64,000 bases of DNA from Arion vulgaris (taxonomy: Eukaryota; Mollusca; Gastropoda; Stylommatophora; Arionidae), in the NCBI GenBank assembly GCA_020796225.1, contig CM036771.1, positions 29,618,176-29,682,175 on the forward strand, read 5' to 3'. Positions 10,672 through 21,282 of this stretch are shown piece after piece (within the stretch, counting starts at the first letter, position 1; every line of letters begins with the position of its first letter). The notes beneath the pieces were generated by a model. The model was not told the origin of the DNA and made no database searches. It was given only the letters and a program-made list of their open reading frames with translations. The position numbers and the translations under genes are program-made.

Positions 10672-11185
10672 ATTTGACTGAATGTCATGTAGTTTTTATG
10701 TTATACATAAAATTAAAGATTTTCTTTGCATTCCGAAGCGAAGACATAACTGAATTGCTATATCACTAGAGTACGAGGGTGTGCTCTATGTACTGCTTCT
10801 AAGTGCACTAGAGTATAAGGGTGCTATCTGTGCTGCTTCTCAATGATACTATAATGAAAGTAAAGTCCACTGTGTTCATTCTCCACCACGAGATTTCCTG
10901 CTGGTCATGTAGAGTTCTACTATAATCTTGGCATGTTTTCAAATATTCAAGTCAAAAGAAGGCTCATGTCCTGAGTCCCTGAACCATTGCGACGCATGTC
11001 AGTTGATAGAGTTTTGCACGTGGCGCTACATCCAGCAGTTTGGTGTCGGCTAGTCTTTCGTAGGAAGGGCGAAAAGTGAAAATTAGTGGCCTGTTGATGA
11101 TATGTAAACGAAGAAGGAAAATATCCTGACGCTGTGAGGCAAAACATGATTAGAGAAATAAGAAGAAGAAAAATTCACTTGACAA
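10672..11185. other. Unassigned interval
   Basis: It holds an imperfect local duplication near 10765-10845 (ACTAGAGTACGAGGGTG followed by ACTAGAGTATAAGGGTG). Nothing else was recognised. Confidence 0.4.
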
Positions 11186-11358
11186 CTATTCTTCTTCTTT
11201 ACCCTTCGTCCCTAGGGAGGCATAGGTTTGCAACCAAGGCATTCCAAGCCCTCCTATCCAATGCCATCTTTTCCAGATCTCTCCAGTCTTTACCCATTTT
11301 CTTGCATTTCATCTCCAACTCCCGTCTCCAGTTGTTCCTGGGTCTTCCCTTACCGTGA
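11186..11358 (-). mobile_element. RTE-like LINE C-terminal fragment
   Basis: The minus-strand frame reads GKGRPRNNWRRELEMKCKKM followed by RDLEKMALDRRAWKALVANL. This is the GRPR...DR.W signature at the end of RTE/L2-like polyproteins, here only about 55 codons. The 3' end is GAAGAAGAATAG at 11186-11200. It is 5' truncated. Confidence 0.75.
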
Positions 11359-11769
11359 AAACTATTGGTTGCACAAAATATGTATCTTCAATTCAGAAAC
11401 ACATTTTTTTTTCCTTCAGTTTTTGTGAACTTTAATTGAGAACTCAATTTTGATTTAAGACTACTAAAATATTGATATATTTATTCTACGTACTAGTACA
11501 GTTTGCATTCATATCTTTTAGTGATCATTTATGTGTGATCGAGTAGTTAGTTGTACTAGTACAGTTTGCATTCATATCTTTTAGTGATCATTTATGTGTG
11601 ATCGAGTAGTTAGGGACATTACTCTCTTAGTAATGAGGATGCGGGATAAAACCCTGGTTTGGTTAGGATTTTTACTTTCAGGGTATAATACAAATAAACT
11701 ACAGACAGAGCAAAAAGTTTTAGCTATCAGCCTAAATTAGTCAGATAGCCACCATCTAAGCTGTGAGAT
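11359..11769. other. AT-rich interval with a 63-bp tandem duplication
   Basis: Copies at 11490-11552 and 11553-11615 share GTACTAGTACAG, GTGATCATTTATG and GATCGAGTAGTTAG and are almost identical. No genes were seen in the rest. Confidence 0.75.
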
Positions 11770-12001
11770 ACTCATCATCATTATCATCATCACCGTTATC
11801 GTCATCATCATCATCGTCGTCATTAACATCACCAACATCATCATTATCATCATCAGCATCATCATCGTCATCATCATCATTATTGTCGTCGTCACCGTCA
11901 TTGTAGTCGTCGTCATCATCACCACCACCATAATCATCATCAAAATTATCATCTTTATTAAAATCATCATCATCATTACCATCGTCATCGTTATCATCAT
12001 G
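11770..12001 (+). repeat. (ATC)n/(GTC)n microsatellite
   Basis: About 230 bp of imperfect ATC triplets. Because the period is three, the minus strand gives spurious open frames rich in Met or Asp. SINE I is inserted at its right edge, duplicating GTTATCATCATG. Confidence 0.95.
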
Positions 12002-12260
12002 CGCCCGAGTGGTTACCGGGCCCAAATTTGGGGTGTAAAGAATAGAACCACTGTTACCTGCCACGCATGTCGTAAGAGGCGACTAAGGAGGTTTGGCTGA
12101 AATCGGATGCATGTGTCCTAAACGTGTAGAATTATGCGTTTAGGGCCTACCAAACCAATTTGCAACATATACACGTTCTTGGCAAAGATCAAACATATCA
12201 CAAAGAGTGATTAAAATTGGTGGTAAAGAACGAACGCAAAGAAGAAGAAGAAGAAAGAGA
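12002..12260 (+). mobile_element. SINE I, full-length reference copy
   Basis: A 259-bp element with the 12-bp target-site duplication GTTATCATCATG at 11990-12001 and 12261-12272. Order: head CGAGTGGTTACCGGG (box-A-like), AAAGAATAGAACCACTG, core hairpin GTCGTAAGAGGCGAC (12069-12083), AAATCGGATGCATG, AAAGATCAAACATATC, and a (GAA)n tail at 12240-12256. I cannot find a convincing box B, so a tRNA origin is not proven. Other copies: 12735-12986, 15098-15701, and 49768-49892 joined with 51362-51488 (all minus strand). Confidence 0.85.
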
Positions 12261-12272
12261 GTTATCATCATG

Positions 12273-12609
12273 ATCTTCATCATTGTTTCCATCGTGATCA
12301 TAATCGTAATCGCCATCTTCCTAGTGTTTTTCCGGTACTATATTAAGTCTGGGTTGATCTGAGAGCCACTACGATCCGAATTTTTGTTTAAGACCGCTGT
12401 GGAATTGAACTCGACCAAGCGCATAAAAGTGAGTACACTAACAAAAACATCGTGGGTAATGTGAATATTAATTCTAATTTGTACAACTTTCCATGCAAAT
12501 AAATTAGACTGTCCAGACATTTCTTTTTTTTTCATCCTCTTCTCATGCAAAGTTGGTTCTGCCGGTTATCACAATGTGTTTTCAATTTTCTTTTCTAAAG
12601 ACATGTCTG
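12273..12609. other. Unassigned interval
   Basis: No coding relic or terminal motif recognised. Confidence 0.4.
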
Positions 12610-13084
12610 TTCTTCTTCTTCGAACGCTCCATATCGACCCCTTGTTAACCACTCTTTGTGATTTGTATGTGATCTGAGCCTAAGAGCGATTGTGCGTTGT
12701 GCCAGTTGTGCGCCTACAAGTAGACCAGCACATCATCTTCTTCTTTGCGTTCGTTTTTTTACAACCAATTTTAATCACTCTTTGTGATATGTTTGATCTT
12801 TGCCAAGAACGTGTATACGTTGCACATTGGTTTGGTAGGCCCCTAAACTCATAAACCTCTACTCGCTTAGGACATGTGCATCCGATTTCAGCCAAACCTC
12901 CTTAGTCGTCTCTTACGACATGCGGGGCAGGTAACAGTGGATATATTCTTTACACTCCAAATTTGGGCCCCGGTAACCACTCGGGCGACCAGCACATCCG
13001 ATTTCTGAGAAGGTTTTTTATTACTAGGTAACTTTCTAGGCCCCTACCTCAGTCGCCTCTTACGGAATGCCGTGTAGGTCGCAG
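12610..13084 (-). mobile_element. SINE subfamily II, split by SINE I
   Basis: The minus-strand head region (13084 to 12999) has ACTGCGACC, GTAAGAGGCGACTGAGG and the CCTAG/CTAGG pairing. The 3' part (12734 to 12610) has CGCACAATCGCTCTTAGG and ends CGAAGAAGAAG. SINE I at 12735-12986 interrupts it. The first ~35 bp of the head are missing where LINE G begins. Confidence 0.75.
12735..12986 (-). mobile_element. SINE I copy nested in SINE II
   Basis: A 252-bp minus-strand copy flanked by GACCAGCACATC (12723-12734 and 12987-12998). It aligns end to end with 12002-12260, with a changed core loop (GTCGTAAGAGACGAC), in which the 4-bp stem is still intact. Confidence 0.88.
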
Positions 13085-13740
13085 TGTCTTAGCCCTTCTG
13101 ATGGCAGCACAGCACATGAATAAGCTGCAAGCATCTGCAGGCACGATGGTATTTCTTACAGACTCACTGTCAGTTATACAAGCCCTGGAGGCTAAATCAG
13201 CTGACAGCACAGTCATCATCATCAGGTGCCATGCCGGCTGGCGTAGGCGATCATGGATCTCCACAAATCTCTGTCGTTGGTGTTTGCTATCAACTCAGAT
13301 GTTGACGCTCTACCGTGCCATGAATGCAGGCTATCCAAAATTTTCTCTCTCTGTTTTCCTCTGTCGTGCCTACCCTCGATTTTACTTATCACAATGGACA
13401 GCGCAGTACAAAACCTAAAAAGAGAACTTGCTCAGCTTTCAGAAAAGACAAAAATTCACTTGTAGTGGATTCCATCTCACTGTGACATTGCAGGCAATGA
13501 GGGTGCTGATGTCTTGGTTTAGGAGGGCAGTGCCAAAAGCAAATTTACTAACCCCTTGTCTTTTCAAGAGGTCAAAACCTCATACAGAGAAAATCTGCAG
13601 TAGACTGAAAGACAAACACTGGATATGATTATGGAAATGATTTTCTCAAAGACCTAAGCAAAACAGACCAGGTCATTATATTTCGCCTATGTACAGGACA
13701 CTGCAGACTCAACAAATTCTTACATAGATCAGGAATGGGG
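13085..13740 (+). pseudogene. LINE G: RNase H and C-terminal fragment
   Basis: The forward frame at 13101 gives MAAQHMNKLQASAGTMVFLT followed by DSLSVIQALEAKSADS, the central RNase H blocks. After an insertion (13214-13396) it resumes at 13397 with AVQNLKRELAQLSEKTKIHL, a stop, then WIPSHCDIAGNEGAD (the catalytic H...GNE.AD block). The frame at about 13550-13740 gives FQEVKTSYRENL and VIIFRLCTGHCRLNKFLHR, the usual tail. It is related to LINEs F and M. RT and endonuclease are absent. Confidence 0.75.
13214..13396 (-). mobile_element. RTE-like LINE 3' end inserted in LINE G
   Basis: The minus strand encodes KIEGRHDRGKQREKILDSL followed by NTNDRDLWRSMIAYASRHGT and a stop. The short (GAT)n tail is at 13214-13224. 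Flanks GACAGCACAGT (13203-13213) and GACAGCGCAGT (13397-13407) match at 10 of 11 bases, a slightly decayed target-site duplication. Confidence 0.8.
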
Positions 13741-14090
13741 TCAAAGGCGCATGGGGACAACGCTGCGCCAGGTTTAGTGGAGGGGCACTAATCAAGACCG
13801 TTTCCTCCACCTCCACGTGGTGACCCTGGTAACAGACTTTGGTTCCGGTCTGGCTAGGGGGCAGGGACAGCAAAAGGCTAACGGAGATCGAACCCAGTAA
13901 ACGCTGGTTGAAATCGGACACTTCACCGAAGGATAAGCACTAGAGCTCCAACTGGTACTAAACGTTGTGACGTAGCATACCCATGCTAAGGCTGCATGGA
14001 CCACATTTTTCCATGAATATGTTTAATTTAGAATCGCGATATGGTGCTACGTCTGTTGAGATCCGTCGGGCAGGATGAGTACCGGGCCCC
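13741..14090 (+). other. Probable 5' untranslated region of LINE F
   Basis: It lies between the broken LINE G tail and the LINE F endonuclease. It has no long frame. It is compatible with a LINE 5' leader, inferred from position only. Confidence 0.35.
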
Positions 14091-14925
14091 ATGCTTCGAA
14101 GGGGTCTGTTTTTTGCTACCGACGGTCCCCATCCCCCGACTCGGCAAATCAGCGAACACGGCCCACGGGAAAGAGCTACTGGTTCGATACGGTCGAGTAC
14201 TGGCCAGAGACGATTAAACATTGTGCAATGGAATACCAAAGGTCTCCATCACGAAAAGCAAGCACTCGCAATAAGACTTGCAGAAGAGAAGACCGATGTA
14301 GCGTGCATACAAGAGACGCACTTAAAAATGCCCTATACAGATTCAGGATCAGAGGTTTCCAAACCTTCAGATTAGACCGAGCGGGGGCAAAGGTGGAGTC
14401 CTCACCCTAGTACAAAACGGCATTCCAGCAAAACAAATAAATGTGACAACAAGAGGCGCCGGTGCAGCAGAGATCATAGGCATCCTCATCACATGTGAGG
14501 AAACACAAATTCTTCTGTATAACTTATACTGCCCAAGCAATATCTCGTTATCACTTGAGACAATGACAATAAATAACACAGCATGCATGGTGGTAGTCGG
14601 TGATTTCAACAGTCACTCGGAAATGTGGGGCTACTTAGAAACAGATTGCAGGGGCATCGAAGTCGAGGACTGGGAGATCAATCCGTTCCTTATCAATGTC
14701 CCAGAAGATCCACCAACCTTCTACTCGAGAAGGTGGCATACGACTAGCACCCCTGATCTGGCGTTTGCAACAAATGACCTATCCACAAAAACAGTACGTA
14801 CGGTCACTAAGCAATTGGGAGATAGCAACCATAGGCACGTCAAACTGCAAGTAGATCTTCACTTTGTACCTGAGCCGAAAATGTGGTTGCCTCGGTGGAA
14901 CTACAGAAAAGCAAATTGGAAATAA
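14091..14925 (+). pseudogene. LINE F endonuclease (EEP)
   Basis: LNIVQWNTKGLHHEKQAL at about 14211 (N-terminal Asn block) and EKTDVACIQETHLK (QET) come in one frame. After a frameshift near 14340 come GFQTFRLDRAG, EIIGILITCEETQILLYNLY, MVVVGDFNSHSEMWG (GDFN.H), TSTPDLAFATN and QLGDSNHRHVKL, the degenerate SDH block with N replacing D. The frame ends WNYRKANWK at 14925, a typical linker after the endonuclease. The altered SDH block and the frameshift mark it inactive. Confidence 0.8.
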
Positions 14926-15097
14926 AATGAGGCACTGACAGATGCCAATGTTGTCATGCTCAACTTCATGAAAACAAACACATGCGATCTTGGCAAAGGA
15001 ACTCTCAGAAGCAATCCTGAAAGCGGCACGGGAGACCATCTCCAGAGGTGTACGGAAGGATTACAAGCCCTACTGGACAGCAGAGGTTCAAAAGCTT

Positions 15098-15701
15098 CTT
15101 CTTCTTCTTCTTTGAGTTCGTTCTTTGCGACCAATTTTAATCACTCTTTGTGAAATGTTTGATCTTTGCCAAGAACGTATATACGTTTCACATTGGTTTG
15201 GTAGGCCCCTTTTTTTTTTTTTGGTTTTTTTCGTCCGCTTTCAACTCAGACGAAGTTTTATCTCTGAAACTGATTTTTGCGTGAAAATCCGTTTTCCAAT
15301 TTCTTACAACGGCAGCAGCGTGCACATTGTAAATTACTTTACACTGGCAGCCGTGTGCTCAATGTACTCGTAATTAGTATTCCCTCGCCATACAGGCAGA
15401 TTTTCTCCGACTTCAGAGGTACTCACGTTATCGTCCTGAGTAAGACCAGGGACTCGAACAAATGCCGGACAGTAGGTTCGAACCCGAACTATGAGGCGTC
15501 TCACAGCTAGCAGGCCGAGCTACTATCAACTACTCTAGGCAGTCCCACTGTAGGCCCCTAAATGCATAGACTTCTACACGGTTAGGACACATGCATCCGA
15601 TTTCAGCCAAACCTCCTTAGTCGCCTCTTACGACATGTGGGGCAGGTAACAGTGGTTCTATTCTTTACACGCCAAATTTGGGCCCCGGTAACCACTCGAG
15701 C
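15098..15701 (-). mobile_element. SINE I copy inserted in LINE F, itself interrupted
   Basis: The minus-strand head at 15701 (CTCGAGTGGTTACCGGGG), core GTCGTAAGAGGCGAC, and (GAA)n tail at 15098-15112 match SINE I. The target-site duplication GGTTCAAAAGCTT is at 15085-15097 and 15702-15714. The body is interrupted at 15211-15549 by a tRNA-derived SINE. Confidence 0.88.
15211..15549 (-). mobile_element. tRNA-derived SINE with A-rich tail, nested in SINE I
   Basis: A 339-bp minus-strand element with target-site duplication GTAGGCCCCT (15201-15210 and 15550-15559). Box A-like TAGCTCGGCCTGCTAGCTG (15504-15522) and a perfect box B GGGTTCGAACC (15475-15485) give a tRNA-like head. The left end is an A-rich tail on the minus strand (poly-T at 15211-15221 and a second T-run). 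This is a family distinct from SINE I and from the SINE at 21707. Confidence 0.8.
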
Positions 15702-15714
15702 GGTTCAAAAGCTT

Positions 15715-17037
15715 GAAGACGACCTTGAGTTGGAAAGGAGAGAGACAGAAAAGGCCCAATCAGTAATATCCAATGCTGCTTATAAAGCGGCAGCGGCAAA
15801 ATACAAGCGTGAAGTCAAACGATCAGCACGACAGAGTTGGGTAGAAAAGACCGAATCCCTGACCTTGATAGGGACGGTCACAAATTGTGGAGACTGGCGA
15901 AAGCGCTGAGTGATGAAAGCACCAGCCGACCCCAATAGTTCTGGAGCAAAATAAAAGATGTGCTCAGGAGGAAGCCGCAAATATACTAATGAAAAAATAT
16001 GCCGAAGTCAGTAGAGTAAGCATACCAAAAAACAAAAGTGATGATACAAAGAGAAAAGCGAGAACCCTCCAGGGCGAGCCAAGAAAAGCCGATAGTCACC
16101 TAACGGATACATTTACCAGAAACGAACTGGAAGAGGCATTAAGGGAGCTAAAGCTTAGAAAATCGCCGGGAAAGGATGGGATCACAAATGAGATGCTTAA
16201 AAATTTGAGAACTAGAGCAAAGACAGATCTACTGGCCGTCCTGAACATATCGTTGAGGACAGGCATAGTACCAAGAGAATGGAAGGAGGCGATCATGGTA
16301 GGCATCCTAAAACCAGGAAAAAACAAACTCGACCCGCCGAGTTACAGACCAATAAGCCTCTTAAGCTGCACTGGCAAACTCATGGAACGCATGGTGAACA
16401 AACGGCCATCATGGAGAGCAAAGTGCTTCTCATGAAGCAACAGGAGGCTTTCGAAGTACCGATCTACCGAAGATTAGGTAATCTATATCGCCCAGGAAAT
16501 CTAGGATGGTTTCCAAGAAAAGAAGCAGACGCTGACAGTTTGGTAGACATGGAGAAGGCGTTCGACACAGTCTGGAAAGTGGGGCTAAAACTGAAATTCC
16601 TCGGCATAAAGGGAAGAATGTACAAATGGCTTGATAGATGCTTAGAGAACATAACAGCAAGGGTTCAAGTTCAGGGGTACACAAGCATGAAGGCCACACT
16701 AGAGCAAGGAGTCCCCAGGAAGGAGTGCTCTCACTAACTCTCTTTCTAATTTTTTTCAACGATATAGCAACATGCCTCTAAAGCGAGTACACTCAACTAT
16801 GTATGCCGACGATCTGGCAATCTGGGCAAGAGTGGGACCAATTCCCGTAGCAACAAATCGATTGCAAGATACACTTACCAAGTTGGAAATCTGGTCAGAA
16901 AAGTGGAGCATGAACATTAACGCTTCTAAAACCACGTACACTTTGTTCTCGCAGAACAATCAAAATCACAAAATTAAGCTTAAAATCAATGGACAAGACC
17001 TTCCTGAAAGCAAAATCTCAACATATCTGGGAGTCAT
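15715..17037 (+). pseudogene. LINE F linker and reverse transcriptase
   Basis: KLEDDLELERRETEKAQS and KREVKRSARQSWVEKTESL lie in the basic linker (15700-15909). RT blocks: ELKLRKSPGKDGITNEMLKN (16140-16200), WKEAIMVGILKPGKNKLDPP followed by SYRPISLLSCTGKLMERMV (to 16410), then a frameshift. DMEKAFDTVWKVGLKLKFLG (catalytic Asp, about 16548) follows, then ATLEQGVPR with GGVLSPTLF eroded. MYADDLAIWARVG (YADD at about 16800) and SKTTYTLFSQNNQN (about 16925) follow in the last frame. The RT ends at KISTYLGV, where LINE H is inserted, and resumes at 18478 with LGVILDRRLT. Confidence 0.85.
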
Positions 17038-18464
17038 TAATAGCCGTCCATCGCAAGCGATGATGACAACAATCTCATACGTGTACTGTTGCATCTCTCT
17101 GGTGTGTGCGGAGGTGACTGTAGAGTCCAATCCTAGAACAGAATCCCGACCACAGGTGGGGCATACATGATCAAGGTTAGACATGTGCGTGTTGTGTGCT
17201 CTGTCTTTTCGCGCTGCTCGTTTTCTCTGTGACTCAACAATACGATGATTCTCAGCATTCGGGTTCCTCTTTGTTGTTACAGCGCCACATTTGGCGATCT
17301 TGCGCAAGGATTCCCAGCACGTATTGTCTATATCGAAGCATTTCAGAGACACTTTAAGAGTGTCTTTAAAGCGTTTTTCTGTCCACCAGCTAAACGTCTG
17401 CCCCCTGCAAGCTCGCCATACATCAACTGTTTTGGGATGCGTTTATCAGGCATTCGAGCAACGTGACCGACCCATCTCAGTTGGGCCTTCTGCAACAGGG
17501 TGTTGACGCTTGGGATCTTTGCTCTTGTGAGGACTTCGCTGTCTGGAATTTTGTCCTGCCAGTTTATTTTTAGTATTCTGCGTAGACAGCTTGTGTGAAA
17601 TGGTTTAATTTTCTTGCGTGTCTGCTATACACTGTCCATGTCTCGATTGCGTACATCAGCGTTGTTAGCACTATGGCCTGGTAAACTTTCAGCTTTGTGA
17701 CTATGTTTATCCCCTTCCGTTCCCACACAGTGACACGTAACCTTCCGAAAGCAGCACTGGCTTTGGATATCCTATTGTGGACCTCAGAATCTATGTTTGC
17801 CGATCTGGATAGGAGGCTGCCAAGATAAGCAAAGTTGTCCGTTGACTGGAGACGCTGGTGTTTAATGTTGATGACTGGATCGTAAAACTGTTCTCTAGGG
17901 GCGGGCTGGAACATGACCTCTGTTTTTGGTGTTAATGGTGAGGACAAACCTATCACAGGCCATTGAGAACTTGTCCATGTAAGTCTGCATTTCTTCCTCA
18001 GAGTTGGTAGCGAGGGCACAGTCATCAGCAAACAACAGGTTTGAGATAGTTGATTCTTTTACCTTGGTGGAGGATTTTAACCTCCGAAGATTGAATAGGT
18101 TACCGTCTGTCCTGTATCTAATCTTTACCCCATGTTCGTCACCTTCCCAAAAGACATCCGTGAGCATGGCAGCAAACATCATGCTAAAGAGTGTTGGGGC
18201 CAGTACACAGCCCTGTTTGACGCCGTTGGTGACATGGAAGGCTTCCGACAGCTCCCTTCGTCAAGTACACGTGCCATCATGCCCTCGTGAAACTGTTGGA
18301 CGATCTTGATGAATTTCCTGGGCATCCAAATTTTCCCATGATCTTCCATAGACCCTCCCTGTTAACCGTGTCGAAAGCCTTTGTCAGATCGACAAAGACC
18401 ATATAGAGGTTACGGTGCTGCTCTTGGCATTTCTCCTGTAGTTGGCGAGCAGCAAATATCAAAA
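17038..18464 (-). mobile_element. LINE H1: RT fragment with C-terminal zinc finger
   Basis: A 1427-bp minus-strand insertion in LINE F with target-site duplication ATCTGGGAGTCAT (17025-17037 and 18465-18477). Translated blocks: YMVFVDLTKAFDTVNREGLW (catalytic Asp), MMFAAMLTDVFWEGDEHGVK, LLFADDCALATNSEEEMQT (FADD), DNFAYLGSLLSRSANIDSEV, VYQAIVLTTLMYAIETWTVY and a final CPTCGRDSVLGL...H.R, a decayed C2H2 finger near 17150. Endonuclease and N-terminal RT are absent (5' truncation). A second copy lies at 42890-44383. Confidence 0.9.
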
Positions 18465-19217
18465 ATCTGGGAGTCATACTAGACCGAAGGCTGACATAGT
18501 GACACCAGATAGAAAATGATCTTAGAGAGAAGAGGCACCTCACACAACAACGTCGTGATATTCACAGATGCTTTCTCGGTCATCACGGCACTTAAAAGTG
18601 CAGGTAAAATAGAGCTCAATGAGTTGAAAGCAATCATCGGTGCACTAGTGTACTCATTTAAACGCACCGTAATTCAGTGGATACCATCACACTGCAATAT
18701 AAGCGAAAATGAACAATCTGATAATCAAGCAGAAGAAGGGGAGGGGAGGGGCGACTACATCAGACTGATCACGACATCAGCTATGAGGAGGCCAGATCGC
18801 CCATCGGTTGGCAGTATAAAGAAAAATAGCCAAAACACCACAAACAACACAGCAGCAGGGATGTATACTATGGTCTATCCCGTAACGAACAAGTTGCTCT
18901 ATTCCGCCTCCGTACTGGTCATAACAGACTTCGTTCCCACATGTTCAACAAATTCAAAATTGGCACAACTAGCCAGTGCCACCGCGAGAAGGCCCGAGAA
19001 GCGAAACCTGGCCCGATAACATAGAGCTTCGCGAGAAGCTGTACGGAGAGACGGAGTCCTTAAAAACAACGGTACAATTCATGATAAAATTTGGTTCATC
19101 GGTCTAGGCGGAGATCAATAGAGAGAGAGAAACCAGGAATACGTCAAACAGCTCTCTGCCGGTGTCAACAGGCGGAACATACGCCGGAGCATGTCCTGCA
19201 AGACTGTCCTCACCTGT
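18465..19217 (+). pseudogene. LINE F RNase H and cysteine-rich tail
   Basis: VVIFTDAFSVITALKSAG (Asp block) and TVIQWIPSHCNISENEQSDN (H...NE.SD block) show a type-I RNase H. The first Asp block is lost. A tail continues through frameshifts to LCRCQQAEHTPEHVLQDC at about 19150-19205. RNase H in LINEs removes RNA from the RNA-DNA hybrid. The Gly to Glu change in SGNE (SENE) and several stops indicate decay. Confidence 0.75.
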
Positions 19218-19218
19218 T

Positions 19219-19447
19219 TTTGTTTTCTTTTGTTTGAATTGTCATTAGTGGTATTTGTTTGAGTTTTGTCTGAATTGTCATTAGTGGTATTTGTTTGAGT
19301 TTTGTTTGAATTGTCATTAGTGGTATTTGTTTGAGTTTTGTTTGAATTGTCATTAGTGGTATTTGTTTGAGTTTTGTTTGAATTGTCATTAGTGGTATTT
19401 GTTTGAGTTTTGTTTGAATAGTCATTAGTGGTATTTGTTTGTCCAAA
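19219..19447 (+). repeat. 36-bp tandem array, about 6 units
   Basis: Unit of 36 bp containing TTGAATTGTCATTAGTGG and TATTTGTTTGAGTTTTG. The period is a multiple of three, so the minus strand shows a 114-codon open frame with a 12-residue repeat (TNTTNDNSNKTQ), judged non-coding. Confidence 0.92.
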
Positions 19448-19539
19448 GAGGTGTTGCAACCTACACGTATCGATCTTACCTTGCCAGGGATTTAGTTTTT
19501 CAATTATCCAACTAAATTCTTTAATTCACTTGATTTGCA

Positions 19540-20142
19540 GGCATGCCACCAATATCGAAATTGGGGAAGACTGCATGCCACCACACGTTTTAACATTGAA
19601 AATTGGCGTGCCTATCATTCTTCTCCGAAACATCAATCCACCACAACTTTGCAACGGTACCAGGCTTTCAGTGAAAAATATGATGAACAATATCATTGAA
19701 GGTACAATTTTAAATGGAGAATTTAAAAGAGAAGATATACTATTGACACGCATTCCAATGATTCCAACAGACATGCCATTCGAATTCAAACGATTGCAGT
19801 TTCTGGTGCGACTCGCCTTTGCAATGACCATCAACAAATCACAAGGACAATAGCTACAAGTGTGTGGACTACATTTGGAAAATCCATGCTTTTCACATGG
19901 ACAGCGTCGGAAAACCTTCTGATTTATTTGTGTACGCACCAGACGGAAAAACAAAAAAATATTGTATATCCAAAAGCACTTCAATAAACAGAATTAAAGT
20001 GAAACGTTAAATTGTAAGTTTTTTTCCAAGAAAATTAACAAAAGGACAATGATCCAAAATAATAATTAAATATTGTTATAGCGAGTTTCCTTTAAATTCA
20101 ATTTCTTTTGGAAGCGTAGCAACACGCGCAGGGTACAGCTAG
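19540..20142 (+). mobile_element. Helitron 3' end with PIF1-like helicase relic
   Basis: The forward frame gives MPPHVLTLKIGVPIILLRNI, CNGTRLSVKNMMNNIIEGTI, RIPMIPTDMPFEFKRLQFLV and RLAFAMTINKSQGQ, the C-terminal motifs V/VI of Helitron-encoded PIF1-type helicases. After a stop at 19851 the frame continues QVCGLHLENPCFSHGQ with a deletion where the VACSRVG motif would be. Downstream, 20114-20127 holds a small hairpin (GCGT/ACGC) just before GGGTACAGCTAGT. CTAG at 20139-20142 followed by T is the canonical Helitron 3' terminus. The Rep endonuclease and left end are absent. Confidence 0.85.
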
Positions 20143-20146
20143 TGTG

Positions 20147-20760
20147 TTATAAACCTCCCCTCATCATATACCCGAAAAATGATGACTGCCTCTTTCTTAT
20201 ATTGATGATAAGCTTTCTCTGTGTCTTAATCTCATTCAGCACCTCCTCATTAGTCATTTTAGCAGTCCATGGGATTCTCATCATTCTTCTATAAAACCAC
20301 ATCTCTGTGGCCCTCAGAGATTTTTCGATCCGTGTGTTCATTGTCCATGACTAGCATCCGTATGTCAGTATTGGTTCTATGTAGCACTAAATAACTCGCA
20401 TACTGATCGTAATTTACAAGGACTTGTTGAAGATAATGCTTCTCATTTTCAGGAACGATATTTTTGCTTGCCCTATTCTGCTCTTTATTGCTGATCGGCA
20501 TCTGCCATCTGATGTTACCAGGACTCCGAAGTATTTAAATTGCTGCACTTGTCTTAGCTCAGTCCCATTTACTGTGATGGTGCATTTTGGCAAAATCTGC
20601 TTTTTGATATGATCATAACTTCTATCTTCTTAATATTCAAAATGAGTCCTTTGTTGTTACTTTCTATCACAACCTTATCAACAAATTTCTGTAGCTCCAT
20701 TTCATTTCTTGCCAGTAATATAATAATGCTATTAAGATAATAATAATAATAATAAAATAT
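20147..20760 (-). pseudogene. LINE RT C-terminal fragment
   Basis: The minus-strand translation in pieces: FVDKVVIESNNKGLILNIKK, then VNGTELRQVQQFKYFGVLVT followed by SDGRCRSAIKSRIGQAK, then EKSLRATEMWFYRRMMRIPW, EVLNEIKTQRKLI and RQSSFFGYMMRGGL. This is the region after the YADD box in RTE/L2-like LINEs. It begins right after the Helitron end. A short (TAA)n run lies at 20735-20757. No catalytic RT residues remain. Confidence 0.75.
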
Positions 20761-20839
20761 AGACATTTGACAAGACTTGAAACATAGAGGAACATTGACT
20801 CAAGACTTGAATTCAACATTAATATCAACATTTTAATAT

Positions 20840-21095
20840 TACACAAACTATACGCTCAACACGCGCTTAACGTACACACGGCACGACATACACATACACA
20901 CGCACAGAGACGAATTATACAGAGACGGCACACACAACCGATCCAGACATGACATACATACGACACAAACACAGAAACGAGACACAACACACAGACACGA
21001 CATTCACACATGACATACACACCGGCATACACACGACATACACACGCCATGCACACGACATTAACACGTTATGCACACAACACACACACGAATGA
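20840..21095 (+). repeat. CA-rich simple-sequence tract
   Basis: Imperfect CACACGACATACACACG-type repeats over about 250 bp, with no fixed period. Confidence 0.8.
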
Positions 21096-21282
21096 TATTT
21101 GCATTTTTGTTATGTTTTTACTTGTGTCTATGTATGATGTTGTTTCGCCTCAAATATACAACCACAAAAACCTTATCGCTAGTAATTTGTGCAAACACTG
21201 TTCGATCGAATCTGATAACCAATAACCCAAAACTCCTTAGTAAAGCTCTTTTAGTTTGTAGAGCTAGCTGACTGTGTTCTTA

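Larger units (their letters stand above)
14091..19217 (+). mobile_element. LINE F: EEP-RT-RNase H element, thrice interrupted
   Basis: The order is endonuclease (14200-14925), linker (14940-15097 and 15715-15990), RT (15989-17037), RNase H (18478-18780) and a cysteine-rich tail (19146-19215). Insertions: SINE I at 15098-15701 (which itself contains another SINE) and LINE H at 17038-18464. Removing them restores colinearity. The C-terminal sequence contains CRCQQAEHTPEHVLQDC, the C.C....H...C knuckle common in Jockey/I-type elements. The 3' end abuts the 36-bp array at 19219. Several frameshifts make it inactive. Confidence 0.85.

Noticed and set aside
11737..12064. Met-rich and Asp-rich minus-strand frames
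   Set aside because: They are simple translation of an ATC triplet microsatellite.
19115..19459. 114-codon Asn/Thr-rich frame
   Set aside because: It is a by-product of the 36-bp array plus the end of LINE F read on the wrong strand.
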